DNA from: Acidimicrobium sp. BACL17 MAG-120823-bin42
Lineage (GTDB): Bacteria > Actinomycetota > Acidimicrobiia > Acidimicrobiales > Ilumatobacteraceae
Direction: 5' to 3'
NCBI GenBank assembly: GCA_001438985.1
Contig: LIAZ01000044.1
Span: 1 to 8,990 of the forward strand
Length of the DNA: 8,990 nt
Shown: piece by piece, positions 1 to 6,004 of the stretch
Layout: each line of letters starts with the position of its first letter
Numbering within the stretch: the stretch's first letter is position 1
The notes under the pieces: generated by a model
What the model was told of the DNA's origin: nothing
Database searches by the model: none
Seen by the model: only the letters and a program-made list of their open reading frames with translations
Translations under genes and position numbers: made by a program

Positions 1-947
1 CCCAACAGGTCGAGCGACACGTTCTCCAACTTAAGTCCAACTTCTTCGCTGATGACCTGTCCTCCGGTGAGTACTGCCATGTCTTGCAACATCGCCTTAC
101 GACGATCGCCAAAGCCTGGAGCCTTCACTGCGGTTGAGTTGAAGGTTCCGCGGATCTTGTTGACAACAAGTGTCGCAAGCGCTTCGCCTTCTACGTCTTC
201 AGCAATGATCAACAACGGACGACCTGTCTTCATGACGCCTTCGAGTACGGGCAACATTGCCTGCACGGTTGCGATCTTGCCCGAGTTGAACAAGATGTAT
301 GGATCTTCAAGAACTGCTTCTTGACGATCTGCATCGGTGACGAAGTATGGCGAGAGGTAGCCCTTATCGAACTGCATACCTTCGGTGAACTCGAGTTCGG
401 TTCCGAATGTGTTGCTCTCTTCAACGGTTACAACACCGTCTTTGCCAACCTTGTCGATTGCATCAGCGATAACTTTGCCAATTGAAGCATCTGCAGCAGA
501 GATGGTTGCAACGTTGGCGATGTCGCCCTTGTCGTCCACTTCTTTTGCTTGGCTCTTAATCGACTCAACTGCTGCAGCAACTGCTTTTTCGATACCGCGC
601 TTCAGACCCATTGGGTTCGCACCGGCTGCCACGTTGCGCATGCCGTGTTGCACCATTGCTTGTGCAAGCACTGTTGCGGTGGTGGTTCCGTCACCGGCTA
701 CGTCGTTGGTCTTGGTTGCTACTTCTTTAACAAGCTGAGCACCCATGTTCTCGAATGGATCTTCGAGTTCAACTTCTTTTGCGATCGACACACCGTCGTT
801 CGTAATGGTTGGTGCGCCGAACTTCTTATCAAGTACCACGTTGCGACCCTTAGGTCCGAGTGTCACTTTTACTGCGTCGGCGAGCTTGTTCACACCGGCT
901 TCAAGCGCGCGGCGTGCTTCTTCGTCAAACTTCAATTGCTTGGCCAT
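1..947 (-). CDS. groEL: Chaperonin GroEL (Hsp60), 5' part, runs off the left edge
   Basis: GroEL is the 60-kDa ATP-driven chaperonin that forms a double heptameric ring in the cytoplasm and folds proteins with the GroES lid. The window holds the first 315 codons of roughly 540 expected. It starts at ATG 947..945, giving MAKQLKFDEEARRAL, a canonical GroEL N-terminus. Visible landmarks are TLGPKGRNV at residues 29-37, the ATP-binding GDGTTTAT at 86-92, NPMGLKRG at 111-118, the apical-domain segment around AEDVEGEAL at 249-257, and APGFGDRR at 276-283. The reading frame is open to the edge with no frameshift. It follows groES after 44 nt and is presumably co-transcribed from the CIRCE-controlled promoter. 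An AAAGGA ribosome-binding site lies at 959-964, 11 nt before the start. The C-terminal tail (GGM-rich or His-rich), which would separate GroEL2 from GroEL1 of Actinobacteria, is outside the window, so the paralogue type is undetermined. Confidence 0.98.
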   Translation of the reverse strand, partial: MAKQLKFDEEARRALEAGVNKLADAVKVTLGPKGRNVVLDKKFGAPTITNDGVSIAKEVELEDPFENMGAQLVKEVATKTNDVAGDGTTTATVLAQAMVQHGMRNVAAGANPMGLKRGIEKAVAAAVESIKSQAKEVDDKGDIANVATISAADASIGKVIADAIDKVGKDGVVTVEESNTFGTELEFTEGMQFDKGYLSPYFVTDADRQEAVLEDPYILFNSGKIATVQAMLPVLEGVMKTGRPLLIIAEDVEGEALATLVVNKIRGTFNSTAVKAPGFGDRRKAMLQDMAVLTGGQVISEEVGLKLENVSLDLL

Positions 948-991
948 ATTTGTTTTGGTCCTTTGCGTGTTGGAGGGAAATGTTTAAAAAA

Positions 992-1282
992 TTAGGCAAC
1001 AACTGCGAGCACGTCGCGGCTGGTGAGAATGAGCAGGTCGTCTCCACCATGGGTGACTTCGGTTCCGCCGTACTTGCTGTACAGAACAACGTCGCCAACT
1101 TTGATGTCGAGTGCGAAGTGCTTGCCTTCGTCGTCGCTCCAGCGGCCTGGGCCTACGGCGAGCACGGTGCCCTGCTGTGGCTTCTCTTTGGCGGTGTCTG
1201 GGATAACGAGACCAGATGCGGTGGTCTGCACTGCTTCGCTTGGCTTGACCACAATGCGGTCGTCTAGGGGCTTCAAGTTCAT
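992..1282 (-). CDS. groES: Co-chaperonin GroES (Hsp10)
   Basis: GroES is the heptameric lid that caps the GroEL folding chamber. The protein is 96 residues, the normal family length, and begins MNLKPLDDRIVVKP, the classic GroES N-terminus. The mobile loop that contacts GroEL lies at about residues 16-34 and carries the hydrophobic tripeptide LVI (25-27) inside SGLVIPDTA. VGPGRW (43-48), the GDVVLYSKYGGTEV segment (63-76) and the C-terminal ILTSRDVLAVV follow the family pattern. An upstream in-frame ATG at 1321 would add 13 residues with no GroES homology. I chose ATG 1282..1280 because a strong GGAGGA ribosome-binding site (1291-1296) sits 8 nt before it and the family N-terminus starts exactly there. 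Upstream are the CIRCE operator and promoter; groEL follows after 44 nt. The stop is TAA at 994..992. Confidence 0.98.
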   Translation of the reverse strand: MNLKPLDDRIVVKPSEAVQTTASGLVIPDTAKEKPQQGTVLAVGPGRWSDDEGKHFALDIKVGDVVLYSKYGGTEVTHGGDDLLILTSRDVLAVVA

Positions 1283-1290
1283 ATGTGAGG

Positions 1291-1296
1291 TCCTCC
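1291..1296 (-). promoter_or_regulatory. Ribosome-binding site of groES
   Basis: GGAGGA on the minus strand, 8 nt before the groES ATG at 1282. It is the strongest Shine-Dalgarno match in the window and decides the groES start against the longer in-frame ATG at 1321. Most other genes here have weak sites, consistent with groES being built for high expression. Confidence 0.85.
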
Positions 1297-1337
1297 GTGT
1301 GGCGTGTTCCGAGTGGTTCACGCGGTTGGTTTTTCAG

Positions 1338-1364
1338 TTAGCACTCAACGAGTGCGAGTGCTAA
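1338..1364. promoter_or_regulatory. CIRCE operator (HrcA binding site) of groESL
   Basis: The inverted repeat TTAGCACTC - 9 nt - GAGTGCTAA occupies 1338-1346 and 1356-1364. Both 9-bp arms match the CIRCE consensus perfectly and the 9-nt spacer is the standard length. CIRCE is bound by the repressor HrcA, which needs GroESL to stay active, so heat stress titrates GroE and derepresses the operon. The operator lies 55 nt upstream of the groES ATG and overlaps the predicted transcription start of the -10/-35 pair just upstream, the usual position for HrcA repression. No hrcA gene is visible in this window. Confidence 0.97.
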
Positions 1365-1393
1365 TGATACGGACTTAGAGTCCGTTTTTCCAA
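1364..1393 (-). promoter_or_regulatory. Putative sigma70-type promoter of groESL
   Basis: On the minus strand, TTGGAA (1388-1393) and TATCAT (1364-1369) are separated by 18 nt. They match the -35 consensus TTGACA at four of six positions and the -10 consensus TATAAT at five of six. The -10 box shares its last base with the first base of CIRCE, so transcription would begin near position 1356-1358, inside the operator, leaving a leader of about 75 nt before groES. The -35 box lies inside the last codons of maf and the maf stop codon falls in the spacer. This is inferred from sequence only; the start site is not measured. Confidence 0.65.
1369..1385. repeat. Small perfect inverted repeat around the maf stop codon
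   Basis: The plus strand reads ACGGACT-TAG-AGTCCGT: a 7-bp perfect stem with a 3-nt loop, continuing into TTTT at 1386-1389. Read on the plus strand it resembles a short intrinsic terminator. In the gene direction (minus strand) the stem is preceded by an A run and not followed by a T run, so it is a poor terminator for maf transcripts. It fills the spacer of the putative groESL promoter and contains the maf stop codon (1377..1375). It could be a weak terminator for antisense transcripts, an extra operator, or chance. Confidence 0.45.
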
Positions 1394-2004
1394 CTGAGCC
1401 CGCACTGGGCCAGCAGTTCACCCAGCGGCCCGAGCGGTAGCCCCACCACCGTATGGAAACCGCCCTGCACCGACTCCACCAGCCGCCCTCCGTCACCCTG
1501 CAGGGCATACGCGCCTGCCTTATCCAACGATTCGCCTGTTGCCAGGTACCAGTCCATTTGTTCGGGGGAAATCGACACCATGGTCACGGTGGCGGAATCC
1601 ACCGTGTGGGCCTGCTGGTCGCCTCGCACCACCGAAACCGCCGTGTGCACTTTGTGCGAGCGGCCCGACATCTCCTTCAACATCACACGTGCTTCATCGA
1701 TGTTTGCAGGTTTGCCATAAATCTGGCCATCAACATCGACTGTGGTGTCGGCTGCAATCACCACCACATCACTTCCACTCAATCGTTGCGCAATCACCTG
1801 TGCTTTGCTCTGTGCAAGTCGTTGCACATGGGCAAGCGGGGTTTCATGGGCAAGCGGAGTCTCATCAATATCGGCAGGTTCAATCGCAAACGACATCACG
1901 CCTTCGCCAAATACCTCATCGAGGAACTTTGTCAACAGATCAATGCGTCGTGGCGAACGTGATGCAAGAACAATTATTGGTTGAGCGCTACTCGGAGGTT
2001 CCAT
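1375..2004 (-). CDS. maf: Maf-family nucleotide pyrophosphatase (dTTP/UTP type)
   Basis: Maf proteins are cytoplasmic house-cleaning enzymes that hydrolyse nucleoside triphosphates, including modified ones, to monophosphate and pyrophosphate. Numbered from ATG 2004..2002 the protein is 209 residues, close to the usual 190-210. The signature LASRSPRR lies at 13-20, the catalytic-aspartate segment AADTTVDVDGQIYGKP at 84-99 (D86 the likely base), and KAGAYALQG with GLPLG at 162-192. ADT in the second motif is typical of the YhdE-like dTTP/UTP group, whereas the YceF (m7GTP) group usually has SDQ; that subgroup call is inferred from the motif. A longer ATG start at 2046 would overlap dusB by 35 nt and add residues with no homology. 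The chosen start lies 7 nt after the dusB stop, with a weak GGCGG before it. Residues 48-59 hold a six-residue tandem repeat (ETPLAH twice). The stop codon lies in the groESL promoter spacer. Confidence 0.93.
   Translation of the reverse strand: MEPPSSAQPIIVLASRSPRRIDLLTKFLDEVFGEGVMSFAIEPADIDETPLAHETPLAHVQRLAQSKAQVIAQRLSGSDVVVIAADTTVDVDGQIYGKPANIDEARVMLKEMSGRSHKVHTAVSVVRGDQQAHTVDSATVTMVSISPEQMDWYLATGESLDKAGAYALQGDGGRLVESVQGGFHTVVGLPLGPLGELLAQCGLSWKNGL
1827..1862. repeat. 18-bp in-frame tandem duplication inside maf
   Basis: Two adjacent 18-bp units, 1827-1844 and 1845-1862, differ at only two positions (G/A and T/C). On the coding strand they encode ETPLAH-ETPLAH at Maf residues 48-59, between the D-I-D-E element and the helix leading to RLAQSKA. 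The two mismatches are synonymous, so the duplication has been retained at the protein level. Confidence 0.85.
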
Positions 2005-2011
2005 ATCAAGA

Positions 2012-3181
2012 TCAGCCGCCACTGAGTCGCATGACTTCGCCATCATCTGGGATCGTCATGTCGTCACGGTCATCAAGGTACCCCTCTGGCAAAATCACTT
2101 TGATTGGACCATTGGTGTGTCCGCGTGCGATGCGTTCGCCACCTTCGACGATCACAGCATGTGCATCCAACATTGCTGCAAGTGCGCGCAACTCATCAAG
2201 CGACTTCACTTCTGCAAACTTGCGGCGCATCTCTCCACCAACGGGGTAACCCGTCAAATACCAACCGGTGTGCTTGCGGAAGTCGCGAATACCACGATCT
2301 TCATCAAGGTGTGCACATAAACCTTCGGCGTGTTCGAGCATCACTGTAAGCACATCACCGAGTTTTGGAGTGTCGCTGATCGGTTTGCCACTGAACACAT
2401 CCACCAAGTCGCGAAACAACCATGGCTTACCTAAACATCCACGACCAATCACCACGCCATCGCAACCGGTTTGTTCAACCATGCGTAGAGCATCTTGTGC
2501 TTCCCAAATATCGCCGTTACCTAATACGGGTATCGACGTAACCGCTTGCTTCAATTCGGCAATCGCTTCCCAATGTGCGCTTGGCGCATAGTGCTGCTGC
2601 GCCGTTCGTGCATGCAATGCAACTGCAACTGCACCTGCTTCTTCACAAATCAAACCTGTTTCGATAAACGTGATCAAATCGTCGTTGATACCCATGCGGA
2701 ACTTGCACGTGATGGGAATGCCATATTCGCGACCAGCAGTCACTGCAGAAGAAACAATGGCGCGCAACAATTGACGCTTGAGTGGCACCGCTGCCCCACC
2801 GCCACGACGTGTCACCTTTGGTGCAGGGCAACCAAAATTCAAGTCAATGTGATCAACCGCATTTGCTTTACCCAGCTTGTGCACTGCACGTCCCAACATT
2901 TCGGGATCACTGCCGTACAACTGCAGCGAACGGAAATCTTCATCCGGGCCAAACTTCAACATCGTGTCGGTTTTGCGATTGCCGTGCACAAGGCCAGTTG
3001 CCATGATCATTTCGTTGACATACACAAGACCAGGGCCAAACTTGCGGCATAGTGAGCGAAACGGCGCATTGGTTACACCAGCCATGGGAGCCAACACCAC
3101 AGGTGGCCACACACTGCGTTCGCCCAGCTGCAACGCAGGCAACAGTGCCGTTGCGGGGATTGGTGTGTCGGTGGCAGTCAT
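2012..3181 (-). CDS. dusB: tRNA-dihydrouridine synthase, DusB/NifR3 family
   Basis: This FMN-dependent TIM-barrel enzyme uses NADPH to reduce specific uridines of tRNA to dihydrouridine. The protein is 389 residues, slightly longer than the ~320-residue E. coli DusB because of an N-terminal lead (1-25) and a C-terminal extension. Family motifs in order: VLAPMAGVTNAPFR at 29-42 (FMN phosphate region), LQLYGSDPE at 87-94, HIDLNFGCPAPKVTRR at 111-126 with the catalytic Cys at 118, CKFRMG at 159-164, ALHARTAQQHY at 188-198, LGNGDIW at 220-226 and GVVIGRG at 242-248. The C-terminal helical domain includes RDFRKHTGWYLTGYP around 299-313, typical of DusB. ATG 3181..3179 is 7 nt after the tsaD stop. 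No convincing Shine-Dalgarno precedes it, so translation probably depends on coupling to tsaD. The stop (TGA 2014..2012) lies 7 nt before the chosen maf start. Confidence 0.96.
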   Translation of the reverse strand: MTATDTPIPATALLPALQLGERSVWPPVVLAPMAGVTNAPFRSLCRKFGPGLVYVNEMIMATGLVHGNRKTDTMLKFGPDEDFRSLQLYGSDPEMLGRAVHKLGKANAVDHIDLNFGCPAPKVTRRGGGAAVPLKRQLLRAIVSSAVTAGREYGIPITCKFRMGINDDLITFIETGLICEEAGAVAVALHARTAQQHYAPSAHWEAIAELKQAVTSIPVLGNGDIWEAQDALRMVEQTGCDGVVIGRGCLGKPWLFRDLVDVFSGKPISDTPKLGDVLTVMLEHAEGLCAHLDEDRGIRDFRKHTGWYLTGYPVGGEMRRKFAEVKSLDELRALAAMLDAHAVIVEGGERIARGHTNGPIKVILPEGYLDDRDDMTIPDDGEVMRLSGG

Positions 3182-3188
3182 GATGTGC

Positions 3189-4211
3189 TCAGTTGGTGCG
3201 GTCGGTCAACTTGAGATTAGGCATCGCGCCCATACCCAAATCGCTCGGCCCGTCTTGCAATAAACGGTACCAACCAGCAGAGGCAATCATTGCTGCATTA
3301 TCAGTGCACATTGCCATGCTTGGCAACACCAACCGCCAGCCCGCTTGCGCACACACTGCAGTCATTTTTTCGCGTAACAGCGAGTTGGCCGCAACGCCTC
3401 CACCGAGCGCAATGGTTTTTGCGCCAATGTGTTGGGCGGCCTTCATCGACTTTGCCACCAGCACATCGACTACTGCGGTTTGAAACGAAGCCGCCACATC
3501 TTGCGTCGACACTGCTGGGTGTTTCCGCACGTAATTGACTACCGCTGTTTTTAATCCACTAAACGAAACATCAAAACCATCGTGCAACATTGCGCGCGGA
3601 AACTCAATTGCTTGCGCATTGCCCAACTTTGCTTCACGATCAATCGCTGGCCCACCTGGGTGACCAAGGCCTAGATAACGCGCAACTTTGTCAAAGGCCT
3701 CACCTGCTGCGTCGTCAATCGTTTGTCCAACGATGGAATAACGACCGTGCGACTCCATATTCACCAACAGTGTGTTTCCACCTGACACCAAGACAACCAA
3801 CATCGGAAACTCAACATGTGGATCATCAAGTAACGCGGCATAGAGATGTGCCTCTAGGTGATTGACGCCCACAAATGGTTTGTTCAGCGCAAGGGCAATT
3901 GATTTTGCTGCAGCCACACCAACAAGCAGTGCTCCAACAAGACCGGGACCAACCGTTGCCGCAACCGCATCAATTCGCTCGAAGCCGACACCAGCGTCAG
4001 CAATTGCTTTACGAATGACTGGTGTCATTGCCTCAACATGAGCGCGACTTGCGATCTCGGGCACCACTCCGCCATACCGAGCATGTTGCTCGATCTGCGT
4101 CGCAACGACAGACGACAGAACATCATTTCCACCCATCACCACAGCCGCTGCTGTTTCGTCACAACTGGACTCAATGCCAAGCACCACCGTTGCTTCATCT
4201 ACCCGAATCAT
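3189..4211 (-). CDS. tsaD: tRNA N6-adenosine threonylcarbamoyltransferase TsaD (Kae1/Qri7 family)
   Basis: TsaD transfers the threonylcarbamoyl group from threonylcarbamoyl-AMP to A37 of ANN-decoding tRNAs, working with TsaB and TsaE. The protein is 340 residues, the normal family length. Visible motifs: VLGIESSCDETAAAVV at 10-25 (first phosphate/nucleotide element of the ASKHA fold), GGVVPEIASRAH at 47-58, TVGPGLVGALLVG at 86-98, the metal-binding HLEAH with H118 and H122, DDAAGEAFDKVAR at 166-178, GGPAIDREA at 186-194, ALGGGVAANSLLR at 268-280 and CTDNAAMIA at 302-310, where D304 completes the metal site. Residues 143-147 read SGGNT, where bacterial TsaD usually has SGGHT. The start ATG overlaps the rimI stop by 4 nt (ATGA), so translation is probably coupled. 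dusB follows after 7 nt. Confidence 0.98.
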   Translation of the reverse strand: MIRVDEATVVLGIESSCDETAAAVVMGGNDVLSSVVATQIEQHARYGGVVPEIASRAHVEAMTPVIRKAIADAGVGFERIDAVAATVGPGLVGALLVGVAAAKSIALALNKPFVGVNHLEAHLYAALLDDPHVEFPMLVVLVSGGNTLLVNMESHGRYSIVGQTIDDAAGEAFDKVARYLGLGHPGGPAIDREAKLGNAQAIEFPRAMLHDGFDVSFSGLKTAVVNYVRKHPAVSTQDVAASFQTAVVDVLVAKSMKAAQHIGAKTIALGGGVAANSLLREKMTAVCAQAGWRLVLPSMAMCTDNAAMIASAGWYRLLQDGPSDLGMGAMPNLKLTDRTN

Positions 4212-4774
4212 GGTCGTGTCTTTTCTATATCGCGCAGGCGCTGATCAAACGCATCCTGCTGAATGTCTTGACACCACATCACGATTGCATCGTCGGTGTT
4301 TTCGTAATACTTACGGCGCACACCCGCAGGAACAAATCCGAAGCGGCGATACAGCTCTTGTGCTGCGGTGTTGGTGTGCCGAACTTCAAGCGTGAGTGCC
4401 TCACACTTGCGACTGCGCGCATGCCATGCAAGTTCGAGCATTAACTCGGTTGCAATGCCTCGCTTTTGCCACTCGGGATGCACCGCAATATTGGTGACAT
4501 GAGCATCGCTGTCGGCAAAGAGCAAACCGCAATATCCCACCAATTCGCGCCCAACATAACCAACTACGTAATAGCGATAACCCTTGTGCATCATTTCAAT
4601 TTCGTCCGAGAACACCTTCTGCGACCACGGCTTTGGATACACCGACTCTTCAATCGGCATAATGTCACGGATATGTTTGCGTTGCATCGGCGTAATCTCT
4701 AACACCGGGTGCGCAAAACTGCCAGTGTCATGTGCTGTATCGAGTTTGCGAATGAGGCGATCACGAATGCTCAT
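4208..4774 (-). CDS. rimI: GNAT N-acetyltransferase, RimI-like
   Basis: RimI acetylates the N-terminal alanine of ribosomal protein S18 in E. coli; actinobacterial RimI proteins may act on more substrates. Numbered from ATG 4774..4772 the protein is 188 residues, longer than the ~150 of E. coli RimI because of about 25 N-terminal residues and a charged C-terminal tail. The acetyl-CoA loop is in NIAVHPEWQKRGIATELM (95-112), a good match to V-x-P-x-x-Q-x-x-G-I-A. The likely catalytic residues are E130 in LTLEVR and Y142 in ELYRRFGF, spaced 12 apart as E103 and Y115 are in E. coli RimI. RRKYYE (153-158) and DAIVM complete the signature. A TTG at 4795 is possible, but the chosen ATG makes an ATGA overlap with the tsaB stop and has GGAG 6 nt upstream. 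It lies between tsaB and tsaD, a standard actinobacterial arrangement. The substrate here is not shown by the sequence. Confidence 0.93.
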   Translation of the reverse strand: MSIRDRLIRKLDTAHDTGSFAHPVLEITPMQRKHIRDIMPIEESVYPKPWSQKVFSDEIEMMHKGYRYYVVGYVGRELVGYCGLLFADSDAHVTNIAVHPEWQKRGIATELMLELAWHARSRKCEALTLEVRHTNTAAQELYRRFGFVPAGVRRKYYENTDDAIVMWCQDIQQDAFDQRLRDIEKTRP

Positions 4775-5484
4775 TGCGTGCTCCGTGTTGCCCAATTGAT
4801 CTCTGCATCAGGGGCTCGTAAATACATTGGCGCCACGTTGTCAGCCTGCACCCATTCGCCACGCAGCGCTCGTTCATGGGCAATTTCTACCAATGTGCTG
4901 GCAAGTGGCATCGAATGCTTGTCGTCTGCGAACTCAACTATTGGCAGCACAGGCGCCAAGCGGTCACGGAACTCGGTTTCGTACTTCACCGCGCCCGTGC
5001 CAACAAGCAATGTGGACTGGCCGCGATCAAGAACATCTACTGCGCACGATTCGGCACTACCAATCTGTGGCGCACCAACCTGCTTCAACGTGCCATCAAT
5101 GACTCGATAGAGCGCCCAATACACCTCGCCGCGGCGAGCATCAATCACCGATGCAATTACCTCACAGTGTGTTTGCACTGCTGCCGACAAAATGTCGAGG
5201 CTGGTTACAGGAATAATCGGCACATCAATCACGTGAGCAATTGCTTGTGCAGAAGCAATACCCACCCTCATTCCTGTAAACAGTCCTGGCCCAATGTCGA
5301 CCGCAATTCCACCCACATCCCACAATTCAATTGATGCCTGTTTGCAGACAAAATCAATCATCGGTGTAAGCGCCTCTGCGTGCTGACGATCGCTACGAAT
5401 TTCGCTGTGAGCAAGCACCGACTCTCCGTCATGCAACGCCACACTCACGGCATCTGTTGCAGTGTCAATCCCCAAGATGATCAT
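4771..5484 (-). CDS. tsaB: tRNA threonylcarbamoyladenosine biosynthesis protein TsaB
   Basis: TsaB is the inactive ASKHA-fold partner of TsaD in the bacterial t6A complex; it dimerises with TsaD and recruits TsaE. From ATG 5484..5482 the protein is 237 residues, a normal length. Motifs: MIILGIDTATDAVSVAL at 1-17, SDRQHAEALTPMI at 31-43, GPGLFTGMRVG at 65-75, TSLDIL near 94-99, and the TsaB-typical DARRGEVYWALY at 115-126. The end shows APMYLR followed by PDAEINWATR, a common C-terminal pattern. It lacks the metal-binding HLEAH element of TsaD, as expected. A GTG at 5535 would add 17 residues with no homology, so the ATG is preferred; that ATG overlaps the tsaE stop by 4 nt. The TGA stop overlaps the rimI start in the same way. 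Confidence 0.96.
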   Translation of the reverse strand: MIILGIDTATDAVSVALHDGESVLAHSEIRSDRQHAEALTPMIDFVCKQASIELWDVGGIAVDIGPGLFTGMRVGIASAQAIAHVIDVPIIPVTSLDILSAAVQTHCEVIASVIDARRGEVYWALYRVIDGTLKQVGAPQIGSAESCAVDVLDRGQSTLLVGTGAVKYETEFRDRLAPVLPIVEFADDKHSMPLASTLVEIAHERALRGEWVQADNVAPMYLRAPDAEINWATRSTQ

Positions 5485-5963
5485 GATGCCCACCGCGCAA
5501 GTGCAGTCTTGAGTGAATCCCAACGCGATGCCCACTGCATTCCACGCCAGCCGATTTCAATCGTGCGCGCATCGTCATTGTCGTCCACGTGAGAGAGCGC
5601 AACTGTCAAGCCGTCACTAATGATGTCGTCAACAACATCGCCCCACTCCACCAGCGCTACTCCGCCAGCATCGGTAAGTTCTGAAATTCCGAGATCTGCA
5701 AACTCGCCCGTTCGCTCCAATCGATACAAGTCAGCATGATGCAGTGGCAGTCGCCCACCCGAATAGTTGTGCAACAAATTGAATGTGGGCGACGTGATCG
5801 GCTCGGTCACTCCGAAGGCCGCGCCAAATTGTTGTGCGAAGAATGTTTTTCCCGCACCCATTTCCCCAATTAAGACAAACATGTCGCCCGGTTTAGCCAA
5901 TCGGGCAAGCACTGCCGCGATGGCGGCGGTATCTGAGGGGTTGGCTGCGGTCAGGGTAATCAT
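5481..5963 (-). CDS. tsaE: tRNA threonylcarbamoyladenosine biosynthesis ATPase TsaE
   Basis: TsaE is the small P-loop ATPase that drives turnover of the TsaB-TsaD complex in t6A synthesis. From ATG 5963..5961 the protein is 160 residues, in the usual range. The Walker A motif GEMGAGKT is at 33-40. SPTFNLLHNY (58-67), HADLYRL (76-82) and VEWGD (105-109) are hallmark TsaE elements. A TTG at 5978 would add five residues; I prefer the ATG because homology begins at ITLTAANPSDTAAIA. Neither start has a strong ribosome-binding site. The 41-nt gap upstream (5964-6004) separates it from alr. It holds no clear terminator, and I could not find a convincing promoter, so continued read-through from alr is the simplest model. 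The stop overlaps the tsaB start (ATGA at 5481-5484). Confidence 0.96.
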   Translation of the reverse strand: MITLTAANPSDTAAIAAVLARLAKPGDMFVLIGEMGAGKTFFAQQFGAAFGVTEPITSPTFNLLHNYSGGRLPLHHADLYRLERTGEFADLGISELTDAGGVALVEWGDVVDDIISDGLTVALSHVDDNDDARTIEIGWRGMQWASRWDSLKTALARWAS

Positions 5964-6004
5964 GGCGTTACGACCCAATCAGCCTAGGTAGTAATAACTG
6001 CGAA

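Noticed and set aside
948..991. T-rich stretch after groES as a terminator
   Set aside because: The run of T immediately after the groES stop has no GC-rich stem before it, and groEL follows after 44 nt as in a normal groESL operon.
385..995. Long open frames on the plus strand opposite groEL
   Set aside because: They are antisense shadows of a highly conserved groEL frame; the translations are Ser/Thr/Ala-rich or Cys/His-rich without any domain pattern, and no ribosome-binding site or promoter supports them.
1453..2249. Plus-strand open frames of 169 and 236 codons opposite maf and dusB
   Set aside because: Composition is rich in His, Cys, Pro and Ser as expected for antisense frames; the minus strand carries clear Maf and DusB motifs across the same bases.
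5964..6004. Possible promoter or terminator in the alr-tsaE gap
   Set aside because: Only a weak TTACAT/TATTAC pair with a 15-nt spacer can be found and no stem with a T run; not enough to call either element.
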